Made by a program: the position numbers and the translations under genes. Shown one piece after another: positions 47,685-56,457 of a DNA stretch of 64,000 nucleotides. Each line of letters starts with the position of its first letter. The stretch's first letter is position 1. The stretch is from assembly GCA_902363735.1 (NCBI GenBank), contig CABJBA010000006.1, positions 186,001 through 250,000 of the forward strand. The letters run 5' to 3'. The notes under the pieces were generated by a model that did no database searches, was not told where the DNA came from, and saw nothing but the letters and a program-made list of their open reading frames with translations. The DNA is from Clostridiaceae bacterium (GTDB taxonomy: Bacteria; Bacillota; Clostridia; Lachnospirales; Lachnospiraceae).

Positions 47685-47764
47685 TTTTTTTAACCATACC
47701 AAGCCGTCCACTACACACCTGCATAAAAAAATCGGATTATTAAAAAGGAGAACGGAGGGATCTT

Positions 47765-48991
47765 ATGAAGCTTTTAAAACGATTGGCAGCCTTAACTTCC
47801 ATGGTAACCATGTTAGGAATGAGTTTTTCCCTGGAGGCCCTGGCAGCCGCAAAAACAATATCATCAGTGACCATTAGCGTGGGACTGGAGGACATCAACA
47901 CCGGAGATACACTGCCCGGAGAAGATTCTTTTGATAGATCAGGAACAAGCGGAAATTACGTTTCCACCAGCAATGACAGATATGTTGTGGATGAGCTGAA
48001 CTGGATTACATCAGACAGTAAAGAAATGAAGATTGGTTCTGAACCTAAGATGAAGGTAACCTTAAAGGCAGTCGACTCTGACGAATACGCATTCAAAGGT
48101 GGCTACCAATCCAGTAATGTGAACGTTAAAGGAGGAACTTACGTTTCATCCAGCCGTTCCGGGTCAGAAACCCTGTATGTCACTTTTACATTCAAATCTA
48201 TAAAAGGAACCTACGAAGCCCCGGAAGAAGCCGACTGGAAAGATTCCGGATACGGCAATGCAAAATGGAACTCCGTAGACAACAGCTCCGGTGCCTATGA
48301 TGTCTACTTGTACCGTGGCAGTACCGTTATAAAGAAGGTTGAGAGTTTAAAGGCCACTAACTACAACTTTTACCCCTACATGACAAAAGCAGGCACCTAC
48401 AGTTTTCGGGTACGCACTGTACCTTATACAGAAACAGAACAAAAATATGCCAAAAGAAGTGACTGGACCGAATCCGGTGAAACCTATGTTCCAGAAGAAA
48501 AGGTCTCAGACGGAAGAGGACAGGATGACGGGACTCCTGCCAGCGGAGAGGTTGGCTGGATTAAAAATGGAAGTACCTGGTATTACCGCTATCCAGACGG
48601 AAGCTACCATAAAAATAACTGGGCAAAGATCAATAACAAATGGTATTTGTTTGACGGCAACGGTGCTATGCTGACGGGCTGGAACCAGAGAGGCAGCTTA
48701 TGGTACTATCTGAATAACGATGGAACTATGGTAACCGGCTGGGTAGTTTCCAATAATAAATGGTATTATTTAAATCCTTCCGCCACTAACGGAGTAGAGG
48801 GTTCTATGGCAACAGGCTGGATTAATTACAACAATAAACAGTACTATACCGATGCCAGCGGAGTTATGCAGGAAGGCTGGAAGCAGGTAGACGGAAACTG
48901 GTATTACTTCTATCCGGGTGAAGGGTCTAAGGCGGTAAATACCACCATCAGCGGATTCCAGGTAGACGGCAACGGAGTATGGCGTAAGTAA
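47765..48991 (+). CDS. Secreted cell-wall-binding-repeat protein, paralogue A
   Basis: A 408-residue exported protein. GGAGGG lies 5 bases before the ATG. Residues 1 to about 28 are a signal peptide ending ALAA. An N-terminal beta-rich region (about 30-140) is followed by a fibronectin-III-like module (about 150-230: AKWNSVDNSSGAYDVYLYRG...YSFRVRTVP) and a linker. About six C-terminal choline/cell-wall-binding repeats follow (NNKWYLFDGNGAMLTGW type). No enzyme domain is seen; it is likely a surface adhesin or wall-organising protein. It is co-directional with its paralogue 23 bases downstream. Confidence 0.85.
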   Translation: MKLLKRLAALTSMVTMLGMSFSLEALAAAKTISSVTISVGLEDINTGDTLPGEDSFDRSGTSGNYVSTSNDRYVVDELNWITSDSKEMKIGSEPKMKVTLKAVDSDEYAFKGGYQSSNVNVKGGTYVSSSRSGSETLYVTFTFKSIKGTYEAPEEADWKDSGYGNAKWNSVDNSSGAYDVYLYRGSTVIKKVESLKATNYNFYPYMTKAGTYSFRVRTVPYTETEQKYAKRSDWTESGETYVPEEKVSDGRGQDDGTPASGEVGWIKNGSTWYYRYPDGSYHKNNWAKINNKWYLFDGNGAMLTGWNQRGSLWYYLNNDGTMVTGWVVSNNKWYYLNPSATNGVEGSMATGWINYNNKQYYTDASGVMQEGWKQVDGNWYYFYPGEGSKAVNTTISGFQVDGNGVWRK

Positions 48992-49014
48992 TCAGGGCGA
49001 AAGGAGATGGCAGG

Positions 49015-50028
49015 ATGAAAGGAAAGAGAAAATGGCTTGTTCTATTTTGTACAGTCATGGTTCTTGGAACAGGGATGACTGCTTCTGCTTTGGGAAGCGT
49101 AAAGATCCGTCTGGATCAGGGAAGCAAAAGCAACTGGACGGAAGAAATCCAGATTCCTGCCGTCACAGTTAATTATTCAGAGGAAAGTCCTAAGTGGAGC
49201 AAGCCTATTGAGGAGTGGGAGCCAGGGGAAAAGGTAACAGGTACTCTACGCCTTCCAGGCTCTTATTCTGAAACAGACTGTACCGTATATGGAGGAAGTC
49301 TTGTCTCTGTAAAAGTCGACTCAGGTGAAACGGTCATTAAAGTTTCCTACACTCCTGGTGCCAAGCTGGGAAAAACAGAAGAAGCAGGATGGGGCGATGC
49401 AGCCAGAACAAAGGCTGTATGGAGAAAGGTCCCCTTTGCTTCCGGATACCAGGTAATGCTGTATCATGCGGACGGAACCTGGGTCAAAAGCCTGACCACT
49501 TCCTCCGTATCCATTGATCTTCTTCCTCACATGGAAGGAAAAAACCGGTATTACTACACCGTAAAGGCCATTTCAATGAGTTCTTCAGAGGAAGAGTATT
49601 TGGCAGAAGGAACTTCTGTCACATCCGGAAACTCGATCCTTCAGGATCAGGACGACAGGTTCGGAACCTGGGAAGAGGACGGGAAGAGAAAGAAGTACCG
49701 CATGGGCGATGGAAGCTGGGTGACCGGAAGATGGCAGATGATCCGTGGAGAGTGGTACTGTTTTGACGAAGAAGGCTATGCATCAGTTGGATGGCATAAT
49801 TCTGATGGAAAGTGGTATTACTTAAGAGAGGATGGCCGTATGATGACCGGCTGGCAGCAGATAAAAGGAAAGTGGTATTATCTGAAGGAAGACGGCTCCA
49901 TGTCTATCGGATGGATTCAGAAGCAGCCTGGGGAATGGTATTATTTCTACGAGGATGGAAGCATGGCCTCCGACACCAAAGTGGAAGGAACATACCGGAT
50001 TAACAGCGCAGGACTTTGGATACAATAA
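49015..50028 (+). CDS. Secreted cell-wall-binding-repeat protein, paralogue B
   Basis: A 337-residue exported protein. AAAGGAGATGGCAGG precedes the ATG. It has a signal peptide (residues 1 to about 26), an N-terminal beta-rich segment, an FN3-like module (AVWRKVPFASGYQVMLYHADG...YYYTVKAIS) and about five wall-binding repeats (DGKWYYLREDGRMMTGW type). Domain order matches the preceding gene, so the pair probably arose by duplication. Transcribed with it and ended by a terminator. Confidence 0.85.
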   Translation: MKGKRKWLVLFCTVMVLGTGMTASALGSVKIRLDQGSKSNWTEEIQIPAVTVNYSEESPKWSKPIEEWEPGEKVTGTLRLPGSYSETDCTVYGGSLVSVKVDSGETVIKVSYTPGAKLGKTEEAGWGDAARTKAVWRKVPFASGYQVMLYHADGTWVKSLTTSSVSIDLLPHMEGKNRYYYTVKAISMSSSEEEYLAEGTSVTSGNSILQDQDDRFGTWEEDGKRKKYRMGDGSWVTGRWQMIRGEWYCFDEEGYASVGWHNSDGKWYYLREDGRMMTGWQQIKGKWYYLKEDGSMSIGWIQKQPGEWYYFYEDGSMASDTKVEGTYRINSAGLWIQ

Positions 50029-50043
50029 TATAATGAAAGCAAA

Positions 50044-50075
50044 ATGGCACAGATAACAGGTCTGTGCTATTTTTT
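50044..50075 (+). terminator. Terminator of the wall-binding pair
   Basis: TGGCACAGA pairs with TCTGTGCTA around TAACAGG, followed by TTTTTT. Confidence 0.85.
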
Positions 50076-50106
50076 ATGGGAAATTATAAAAGATTTGTGA
50101 CGATGC

Positions 50107-50135
50107 TTGACTGTTATGGAATATTCATCTAAAAT
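50107..50135 (+). promoter_or_regulatory. Promoter of the ecf-truA operon
   Basis: TTGACT and TAAAAT are spaced 17 bases, about 45 bases before ecfA1. Confidence 0.7.
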
Positions 50136-50179
50136 TATGTGACATATAAATGTTTGAGTCTACTACAGAAAGGTATGCC

Positions 50180-51085
50180 ATGGGAATCATTAAAACTTCT
50201 AAACTGATATTCGATTACATCAGGAAAGATGAAGAAGAAAATATTGAAGAAATTAAACGGGCTATTGACGGAGTTAACGTAGATATTGAAGCAGGAAAGT
50301 TTGTAGCCGTTCTGGGGCACAATGGTTCAGGCAAGTCTACCTTCGCAAAGCACTTAGATGCTATTTTGCTGCCCACTGAAGGAACCGTGTGGATTCAGGG
50401 GCTGGATACCTCCATAGAAGAAAACTTATGGGAGGTTCGAAAGAGAACGGGAATGGTATTTCAGAATCCGGATAATCAGATCATCGGAAATGTTGTAGAA
50501 GAAGATGTGGGATTTGGTCCTGAGAATCTGGGTGTTCCTACGGAAGAAATATGGAAACGGGTTGAGGAAAGCTTACAAGGAGTAGGAATGGCAGCTTACC
50601 GCTTAAAATCCCCCAACAAGCTTTCCGGAGGCCAGAAGCAGAGGGTTGCTATTGCCGGGGTCATGGCTATGAGACCCCAGTGTATTGTTTTAGACGAGCC
50701 TACGGCTATGCTGGACCCTAACGGCAGATCAGAAGTGGTGAGGACTGTCCGGGAGTTAAATAAAAAAGAAGGCATTACTGTAATCCTCATCACACACTAT
50801 ATGGAAGAAGTCATTCATGCGGACCGGGTCATTGTCATGGATGAGGGAAAAATAGTCATGGATGGAACTCCCAGAGAAATATTCTCCAAAGTGGAAGAAT
50901 TAAAATCCTACCGTTTAGACGTTCCCCAGGTAACAGAGCTGGCTTATGAGCTTCAGAAAAACGGGGTGGACCTGCCTGACGGGATATTGACATTAGAGGA
51001 ACTGATGGAAAAGCTGCTTCCTTTGTTTGCAGAGCGTTTTCCAGGAAAAGTGACTCTGGGAAATGGAGTAAACAATGGCGATTAA
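50180..51085 (+). CDS. ecfA1: ECF transporter ATPase A1
   Basis: A 301-residue ABC ATPase of the shared energizing module for vitamin/metal S-components. ATG at 50180 is preceded by AAAGG; a longer frame lacks a good site. Walker [10 protein letters not shown] is at 46-54, Q-loop at 95, signature LSGGQKQR at 148-155, Walker B CIVLDEP at 168-174. The C-terminal region is typical of EcfA. Overlaps ecfA2 by 11 bases. S-components are encoded elsewhere. Confidence 0.95.
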   Translation: MGIIKTSKLIFDYIRKDEEENIEEIKRAIDGVNVDIEAGKFVAVLGHNGSGKSTFAKHLDAILLPTEGTVWIQGLDTSIEENLWEVRKRTGMVFQNPDNQIIGNVVEEDVGFGPENLGVPTEEIWKRVEESLQGVGMAAYRLKSPNKLSGGQKQRVAIAGVMAMRPQCIVLDEPTAMLDPNGRSEVVRTVRELNKKEGITVILITHYMEEVIHADRVIVMDEGKIVMDGTPREIFSKVEELKSYRLDVPQVTELAYELQKNGVDLPDGILTLEELMEKLLPLFAERFPGKVTLGNGVNNGD

Positions 51086-51929
51086 AACAGAGCATTTAAA
51101 TTATATTTACGGTCAGGGGACTGCCTTTGAACAGCATGCCTTAAAAGATGTGAACTTAGAAATCAAAGATGGGGAGTTTGTAGGCTTGATCGGCCATACA
51201 GGCTCCGGAAAGTCTACTCTGATTCAGCATCTAAACGGGCTTTTAAAGGCAACCAGCGGGGCAATATATTATAATGGAAAGAATATTTACCAGGAAGGGT
51301 ATGATCTTCGGGCTTTAAGAAGCCGTGTGGGACTTGTATTCCAGTACCCAGAACATCAGCTTTTTGAAATTGATGTGTTTTCGGATGTGTGTTTTGGGCC
51401 AAAAAACCAGGGACTTTCAAAGGAAGAAGTGGAAGTCAGGGCCAGGCAGGCTCTTTCCATGACAGGACTTGATGAAAGCTTTTACAAGCGTTCTCCCTTT
51501 GAACTTTCCGGCGGTCAAAAACGCCGGGTTGCCATTGCCGGGGTGCTTGCCATGAATCCGGAGGTGTTGATTTTAGACGAACCCACTGCAGGATTAGACC
51601 CTAAGGGACGGGATGAGATTCTGGATCAAATTGAGCGGCTTCATAAGGAAAGAAACATGACCATTATACTGGTTTCCCACAGCATGGAGGACATTGCTAA
51701 GTATGTGGACCGGATTCTGGTTATGAATCATGGGGAAAAGGTATTTGACGATTCCCCTAAAGAAGTGTTCAAGCATTATAAGGAGCTGGAAGCCATGGGG
51801 CTGGCGGCTCCCAAAATCACTTACATTGTCCATACCTTACGGGAACATGGAGTTCCCATTGATGACAACATTACTACCATAGAAGAAGCCAGAGAGGGCA
51901 TACTGAGACTTCTGAGAGGTGACCGCTGA
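51075..51929 (+). CDS. ecfA2: ECF transporter ATPase A2
   Basis: A 284-residue partner ATPase forming a heterodimer with EcfA1. Walker [10 protein letters not shown] at 40-48, Q-loop at 90, signature LSGGQKRR at 144-151, Walker B LILDEP at 165-170, and the switch His in VSHSMED. Starts inside the end of ecfA1, indicating coupled translation. Confidence 0.95.
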   Translation: MAIKTEHLNYIYGQGTAFEQHALKDVNLEIKDGEFVGLIGHTGSGKSTLIQHLNGLLKATSGAIYYNGKNIYQEGYDLRALRSRVGLVFQYPEHQLFEIDVFSDVCFGPKNQGLSKEEVEVRARQALSMTGLDESFYKRSPFELSGGQKRRVAIAGVLAMNPEVLILDEPTAGLDPKGRDEILDQIERLHKERNMTIILVSHSMEDIAKYVDRILVMNHGEKVFDDSPKEVFKHYKELEAMGLAAPKITYIVHTLREHGVPIDDNITTIEEAREGILRLLRGDR

Positions 51930-51976
51930 CCTGCCTTAGGCGGGGCGGACTTCTTAAAAACAGGATCGGAGATATT

Positions 51977-52777
51977 ATGCTGAAAGATATTACATTAGGA
52001 CAATATTATCCGGTGGATTCAATCCTTCACAGACTGGATCCCCGGACAAAGCTGTTTGGGACTATGATATATATTATATCCCTTTTTATTGCGGACAACA
52101 TATGGGCCTATGTGGCAGCCACTATTTTTCTGGCGGTCACCATACGGCTGAGCCAGGTTCCCTTTCGGTTTATGGTCCAGGGGCTGAGGGCCATTATGTT
52201 CCTGCTTTTACTCAGCGTCAGCTTTAACCTGTTTCTGACTACAGGAGAAGCAATATTCCAGCTGGGATTTTTGAAAATTACAAAAGAAGGAATCAGGGTA
52301 GCGGCCTTTATGGGAATACGGCTGATTTATCTGGTGGTAGGTTCTTCCATTATGACTCTTACGACCACTCCCAACCAGCTGACAGATGGATTGGAAAAAA
52401 GCCTTGGATTTTTAAAAAAGATCAAGGTTCCGGTACATGAACTATCCATGATGATGTCCATTGCGCTACGCTTCATCCCCATTCTGGTGGAGGAAACGGA
52501 CAAGATTATGAAGGCTCAGATGGCCAGAGGAGCTAATTTTGAAACAGGCAATTTAATTCAGAAGGCAAAGAACATGATTCCTCTTCTGGTGCCGCTGTTC
52601 ATTTCTGCATTTCGCCGTGCCACAGATCTGGCCATGGCGATGGAAGCCAGATGCTACCGGGGTGGAGAAGGAAGGACCAAAATGAAGCCTCTTCGGTATG
52701 GACGGCGTGATGGGGCAGCTTACATGCTCTGCCTGGTCTATTTGACAGCTATTGCCCTGATTCGGATAAAGGGATAA
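51977..52777 (+). CDS. ecfT: ECF transporter transmembrane subunit T
   Basis: A 266-residue membrane protein linking the ATPases to substrate-binding S-components. Several hydrophobic segments surround two coupling-helix Ala-Arg-Gly motifs: AQMARGANFETGN and the variant AMEARCYRGGEGR. DPRTKLFGTM near the N-terminus is characteristic. A 47-base spacer separates it from ecfA2. Confidence 0.94.
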   Translation: MLKDITLGQYYPVDSILHRLDPRTKLFGTMIYIISLFIADNIWAYVAATIFLAVTIRLSQVPFRFMVQGLRAIMFLLLLSVSFNLFLTTGEAIFQLGFLKITKEGIRVAAFMGIRLIYLVVGSSIMTLTTTPNQLTDGLEKSLGFLKKIKVPVHELSMMMSIALRFIPILVEETDKIMKAQMARGANFETGNLIQKAKNMIPLLVPLFISAFRRATDLAMAMEARCYRGGEGRTKMKPLRYGRRDGAAYMLCLVYLTAIALIRIKG

Positions 52778-52786
52778 GGAGAGCAT

Positions 52787-53818
52787 ATGAAACGGGTTAA
52801 GATGATTGTGGCCTATGACGGCACCAATTACTGCGGCTGGCAGATCCAAAAAAACGGAATAACCATTGAAGAAGTTTTAAATAAGGCTTTGACAAATTTG
52901 CTGAAGGAGCCGGTGACGGTCATCGGGGCCAGCAGGACGGATTCAGGAGTTCATTCAGAGGGAAATGTGGCAGTCTTTGATACAGAAAACAGAATGCCGG
53001 CGGATAAGATCTGTTTTGCTTTAAACCACAGGCTTCCGGAAGATATCCGGGTTCTGCATTCGGAAGAGGTGTTCCCTGGCTATCATCCCAGAAAACAAAA
53101 TTGTATAAAAACTTATGAATACAGGATTATGAACCGAAAAATAGAAATTCCCACCTTAAGATTATACAGCTACTTTTGTTACGTTCTCTTAGATGTGGAT
53201 TTGATGAAAAAAGGAGCCGCTTATCTGGTGGGAGAGCATGATTTTAAAAGTTTCTCCACCGCAAGAAGACAGGCAGAGGAAACGGTAAGGACTATTTACA
53301 GCCTGGAGGTGGAAAAGTCGGGAGATTTAATCACCCTGCGGATAAAGGGAAGCGGATTTTTGTATAATATGGTGCGTATTATTGCGGGAACCCTGATAAA
53401 GGTGGGAATGGGTGTTTATCAACCGGAACATGTGGAAAAAATCCTGGATGCAAGGGACCGAAACGAAGCTGGTCCCAAGGCTGCTGCCCAAGGTCTTACT
53501 CTGGTGAATCTTGAATATGAAAAAGAACTGGAACAGGAAATAAAGGGACAAAACAAGGAATGGAGTTACACACTTTCTCAGGAGAACATTGTTTCAAAAG
53601 GAGAAGCCCGTCTTATAATCCACCGGTGCAGGGAGGAGGACTATGGAAGACTTCTCACCCGGGTAGTTCATCAGGCGGTTCGCAATGGGGCAGAAACCGT
53701 TTATGTAATGGATGAAGAGGATGGGGAAAGAATTATTTCTGGAAAATCTTATGGATTTTATATCTTTCAACCTTCTGATGAAAAACAGGGCTGGTATGTG
53801 ACACAAAAACATAGTTAA
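52787..53818 (+). CDS. truA: tRNA pseudouridine synthase A with C-terminal extension
   Basis: A 343-residue protein. Residues 1 to about 245 are a complete TruA, modifying U38-U40 of the tRNA anticodon arm, with catalytic Asp52 in ASRTDSGVHSEGN and the GSGFLYNMVRIIAGTLI motif. Usual TruA length is about 245-270. Residues about 250-343 are an extra module I do not recognise (SYTLSQENIVSKGEAR...HQAVRNGAETVYVMDEEDGERI). No frameshift joins them. It closes the ecf operon, the usual place for truA. Confidence 0.93.
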   Translation: MKRVKMIVAYDGTNYCGWQIQKNGITIEEVLNKALTNLLKEPVTVIGASRTDSGVHSEGNVAVFDTENRMPADKICFALNHRLPEDIRVLHSEEVFPGYHPRKQNCIKTYEYRIMNRKIEIPTLRLYSYFCYVLLDVDLMKKGAAYLVGEHDFKSFSTARRQAEETVRTIYSLEVEKSGDLITLRIKGSGFLYNMVRIIAGTLIKVGMGVYQPEHVEKILDARDRNEAGPKAAAQGLTLVNLEYEKELEQEIKGQNKEWSYTLSQENIVSKGEARLIIHRCREEDYGRLLTRVVHQAVRNGAETVYVMDEEDGERIISGKSYGFYIFQPSDEKQGWYVTQKHS

Positions 53819-53845
53819 AAACCTTTACTTTTCAAGGAAAAGAGG

Positions 53846-53874
53846 TTGACACATCCGGCTGAGTGTAATATAAT
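53846..53874 (+). promoter_or_regulatory. Consensus promoter of rplM-rpsI
   Basis: TTGACA and TATAAT are both perfect with a 17-base spacer. Confidence 0.87.
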
Positions 53875-53876
53875 GT

Positions 53877-53954
53877 ATAACTGTGACGTTAGGCAAAAAT
53901 GTTTAAGCCAATGCCCCGGAGTGAACATTTTGAATATAACTTAGATCCAGTTAT
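53877..53954 (+). ncRNA. Putative L13-type autoregulatory leader
   Basis: An outer pair ATAACTG (53877-53883) with CAGTTAT (53948-53954) encloses AAAATGTT (53896-53903) pairing with AACATTTT (53924-53931). L13 leaders are known upstream of rplM in Firmicutes; I infer a similar role from the fold and position, not a model match. The left edge lies close to the predicted transcript start, so the outer stem may be partial. Confidence 0.4.
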
Positions 53955-53989
53955 GATGAATAAAACCAGAATTTACAGGAGGTTATCCC

Positions 53990-54424
53990 ATGAAGACTTT
54001 TATGGCTAGTCCAGCAACGATTGATAGAAAATGGTATGTAGTTGATGCTGCAGGACTTACATTAGGACGTTTGGCTTCAGAAGTAGCTAAAGTATTAAGA
54101 GGAAAAAATAAACCGATCTATACCCCGCATATGGATTGCGGCGATTATGTGATCGTTGTTAACGCAGACAAGATTTCTGTAACCGGCAAGAAGCTGGATC
54201 AGAAAATTTACTATCATCACTCTGATTATGTGGGCGGTATGAAAGAAACCACATTAAGAGAGATGCTGGCTAAAAAGCCTGAAAGAGTAATGGAATTAGC
54301 AGTTAAGGGTATGCTTCCAAAGGGACCTTTAGGAAGAAGCATGATTACAAAACTTCACGTATACGCAGGCCCAGAGCATGTAAATGCTGCTCAGAAGCCA
54401 GAAGTTTTAGAAATCAAATTTTAA
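53990..54424 (+). CDS. rplM: 50S ribosomal protein L13
   Basis: A 144-residue early-assembly 50S protein. [29 protein letters not shown] and [34 protein letters not shown] are diagnostic. AGGAGG precedes the ATG. rpsI follows 28 bases later, the standard pair. Confidence 0.97.
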   Translation: MKTFMASPATIDRKWYVVDAAGLTLGRLASEVAKVLRGKNKPIYTPHMDCGDYVIVVNADKISVTGKKLDQKIYYHHSDYVGGMKETTLREMLAKKPERVMELAVKGMLPKGPLGRSMITKLHVYAGPEHVNAAQKPEVLEIKF

Positions 54425-54452
54425 TTAGAGGTGCTGAAAGGAGGAAGTTATC

Positions 54453-54845
54453 ATGGCTAATGCAAAATTTTACGGAACAGGCAGAAGAAAAAAATCTATC
54501 GCCAGAGTATATTTAGTGCCGGGTACAGGCAAAATCACCATCAATAAGAGAGATATTGACCAGTATTTAGGCCTTGAAACATTAAAGGTTGTTGTTCGTC
54601 AGCCGCTGGTTGCTACAGAAAACGTTGATAAGTTTGATGTTTTAGTAAACGTTCACGGTGGTGGATTCACTGGACAGGCCGGTGCAATCAGACACGGTAT
54701 TTCAAGAGCTCTGCTTCAGGCAGATGCGGACTATCGTCCAACTCTTAAGAAAGCCGGTTATTTAACAAGAGACCCAAGAGCAAAAGAAAGAAAGAAGTAC
54801 GGCTTAAAGTCAGCCCGTCGTGCTCCTCAGTTTTCAAAGAGATAA
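54453..54845 (+). CDS. rpsI: 30S ribosomal protein S9
   Basis: A 130-residue protein whose C-terminal tail reaches the P-site t[49 protein letters not shown] and the terminal RRAPQFSKR are canonical. AAGGAGG precedes the ATG. Confidence 0.97.
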   Translation: MANAKFYGTGRRKKSIARVYLVPGTGKITINKRDIDQYLGLETLKVVVRQPLVATENVDKFDVLVNVHGGGFTGQAGAIRHGISRALLQADADYRPTLKKAGYLTRDPRAKERKKYGLKSARRAPQFSKR

Positions 54846-54857
54846 GCAGTTATCTGC

Positions 54858-54927
54858 GAACAAAAATATATATAAAAATTCCCTGGAATGCTCGCATTTC
54901 AGGGAATTTTTATATATATTTTTGTTC
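54858..54927. terminator. Very long hairpin: 28-bp perfect inverted repeat after rpsI
   Basis: The 28 bases at 54858-54885 are the exact reverse complement of 54900-54927; the intervening GAATGCTCGCATTT also pairs at its ends. The stem holds A/T tracts (ending TTTTTGTTC), so it can terminate on either strand. It is far longer than other terminators in the window. Confidence 0.85.
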
Positions 54928-54932
54928 ATTGG

Positions 54933-54987
54933 AATGCAAGAAATGGCCGAGATGGAGCAAAGCGCAATCGAGGCTATTTTCTGCATT
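54933..54987 (+). other. Second imperfect hairpin downstream of rpsI
   Basis: AATGCA-AGAAATGGCC pairs with GGCTATTTTC-TGCATT with one bulge and GU pairs; CGA/TCG close the apex. The rest of the gap to 55193 shows no gene. A TATAAT at 55111-55116 without a good -35 may serve the next gene. Confidence 0.5.
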
Positions 54988-55193
54988 AACAGATAACAGA
55001 AACCACCCAAAATCAGAATTTCGCTCTCCACCCATAAATACAGCACTCACAATATTGTATAGAAAAACTAAATTCCATTTTTCGGTATAGCATGGATGAA
55101 GAAAAGGTATTATAATAATAATTGTAATATTTCCTGATTAATCCCCATTTTTAAATGACCCCAAGATTAAAGCCTATTTGCGGGAGGTGTTTC

Positions 55194-56435
55194 ATGCAAA
55201 CATTTAAAGAACTATATGAAAGCACAGTCAGAGCAGCACTGGATAACAGGGATGATCTGATACCGGAAAATGAACACTCTTACGACCCACATCACCTGGA
55301 CTGCCTTTTAAATCCAAAGAAGCATCCTATCGTAATTCGGACAGGAACATGCGACTGTTCCAAGGAGGAGAGTGAAGAATGCTTAAAGCGATGCCCCTTT
55401 GAAGCTTTGACTATGGGAGCACATGGAGTTGAAGTGGATCCAGAGCTTTGCCTGGGCTGCGAAAACTGTATTAAAGGCTGCGCCAGTGAAAAACTCACAG
55501 CGACCACCGATATCATTCCCGCATTAAAAGCCATTAAGGGTTCTAAAAATCTGGTATATGCTATGATAGCGCCTGCATTTTTAGGCCAGTTTTCCAGCGA
55601 AGTCACGCCGGGTAAGCTGAGAAGTGCATTAAAAGAGGTAGGATTCGACGGAATGCTGGAGGTTGCCCTATTTGCGGACATCCTCACACTAAAAGAAGCA
55701 CTTGAATTTGATAAGAATATTAACGATATTAATGATTTTCAGCTGACAAGCTGCTGCTGTCCGATGTGGATCGGCATGATCCGAAAGGTTTACAATCAGC
55801 TGCTTCCCCATGTTCCAGGCTCTGTTTCCCCCATGATTGCCTGTGCAAGGGTGGTAAAGGCACTTCATCCCGATGCTATGACCGTATTTATCGGTCCATG
55901 TCTTGCTAAGAAGGCGGAGGCCAGGGAAAAGGATCTGGCAGGAGATGTTGATTTTGTGCTTACCTTTCAGGAAACAAAGAACATCTTTGATGCCCTGGGA
56001 ATTGACCCAGCCGTGATGGAGGAGAGCGAGAAGGACCATTCTTCCAAGGCGGGAAGAATTTACGCCAGAAAGGGCGGAGTCAGCGAAGCAGTGGAATATA
56101 CAGTCAGAGCCATCAATCCCAGCAAAGAGACAAAAATCCGTACCAAACAGGCGGATGGAGTGCCTGCCTGCAGAAAGATGATTCAGGACATTATGAATGG
56201 GAAAATTGAAGCCAATTTCTATGAAGGAATGGGCTGTGTGGGAGGCTGCGTAGGAGGCCCCAGATCCATCTTGGGAATGGAACAGGGAACCGAGCTGGTC
56301 AATGAATACGGAGAGAAGGCAACTTATCAGCATCCGGCTGAGAATCCATATGTAATTGAGCTGCTGCACCGCCTTGGAATGGACACCATTGAAAGCCTGT
56401 TAGAAGAAACAGACTTTTTCAGCAGAACAATATAA
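55194..56435 (+). CDS. Atypical [FeFe]-hydrogenase-like iron-sulfur protein
   Basis: A 413-residue protein; ATG at 55194 has GGGAGG 6 bases upstream. Residues about 53-100 hold two cysteine-rich clusters (CDCSKEESEECLKRCP, CLGCENCIKGC) for 4Fe-4S centres. H-cluster-type motifs follow: L1 TSCCCPMW at 185-192 (three consecutive Cys), L2 FIGPCLAKKAEA at about 232-243, and L3 EGMGCVGGCVGGP with Cys348 and Cys352. Canonical forms are TSCCPGW, MPCxxKxxE and ExMACxxGCxxGGG, so the set is divergent. It could be a group B or sensory-type hydrogenase. No maturation genes are in view. Confidence 0.8.
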   Translation: MQTFKELYESTVRAALDNRDDLIPENEHSYDPHHLDCLLNPKKHPIVIRTGTCDCSKEESEECLKRCPFEALTMGAHGVEVDPELCLGCENCIKGCASEKLTATTDIIPALKAIKGSKNLVYAMIAPAFLGQFSSEVTPGKLRSALKEVGFDGMLEVALFADILTLKEALEFDKNINDINDFQLTSCCCPMWIGMIRKVYNQLLPHVPGSVSPMIACARVVKALHPDAMTVFIGPCLAKKAEAREKDLAGDVDFVLTFQETKNIFDALGIDPAVMEESEKDHSSKAGRIYARKGGVSEAVEYTVRAINPSKETKIRTKQADGVPACRKMIQDIMNGKIEANFYEGMGCVGGCVGGPRSILGMEQGTELVNEYGEKATYQHPAENPYVIELLHRLGMDTIESLLEETDFFSRTI

Positions 56436-56457
56436 AAAAGAAAGGCTGGCTTAAAAA

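Noticed and set aside
47477-47743. Open frame of 88 codons through the hairpins and tandem repeats, and a 76-codon frame on the opposite strand
   Set aside because: The 20-bp repeat shifts frame at each copy, there is no ribosome binding site, and the region folds as RNA; coding is unlikely.
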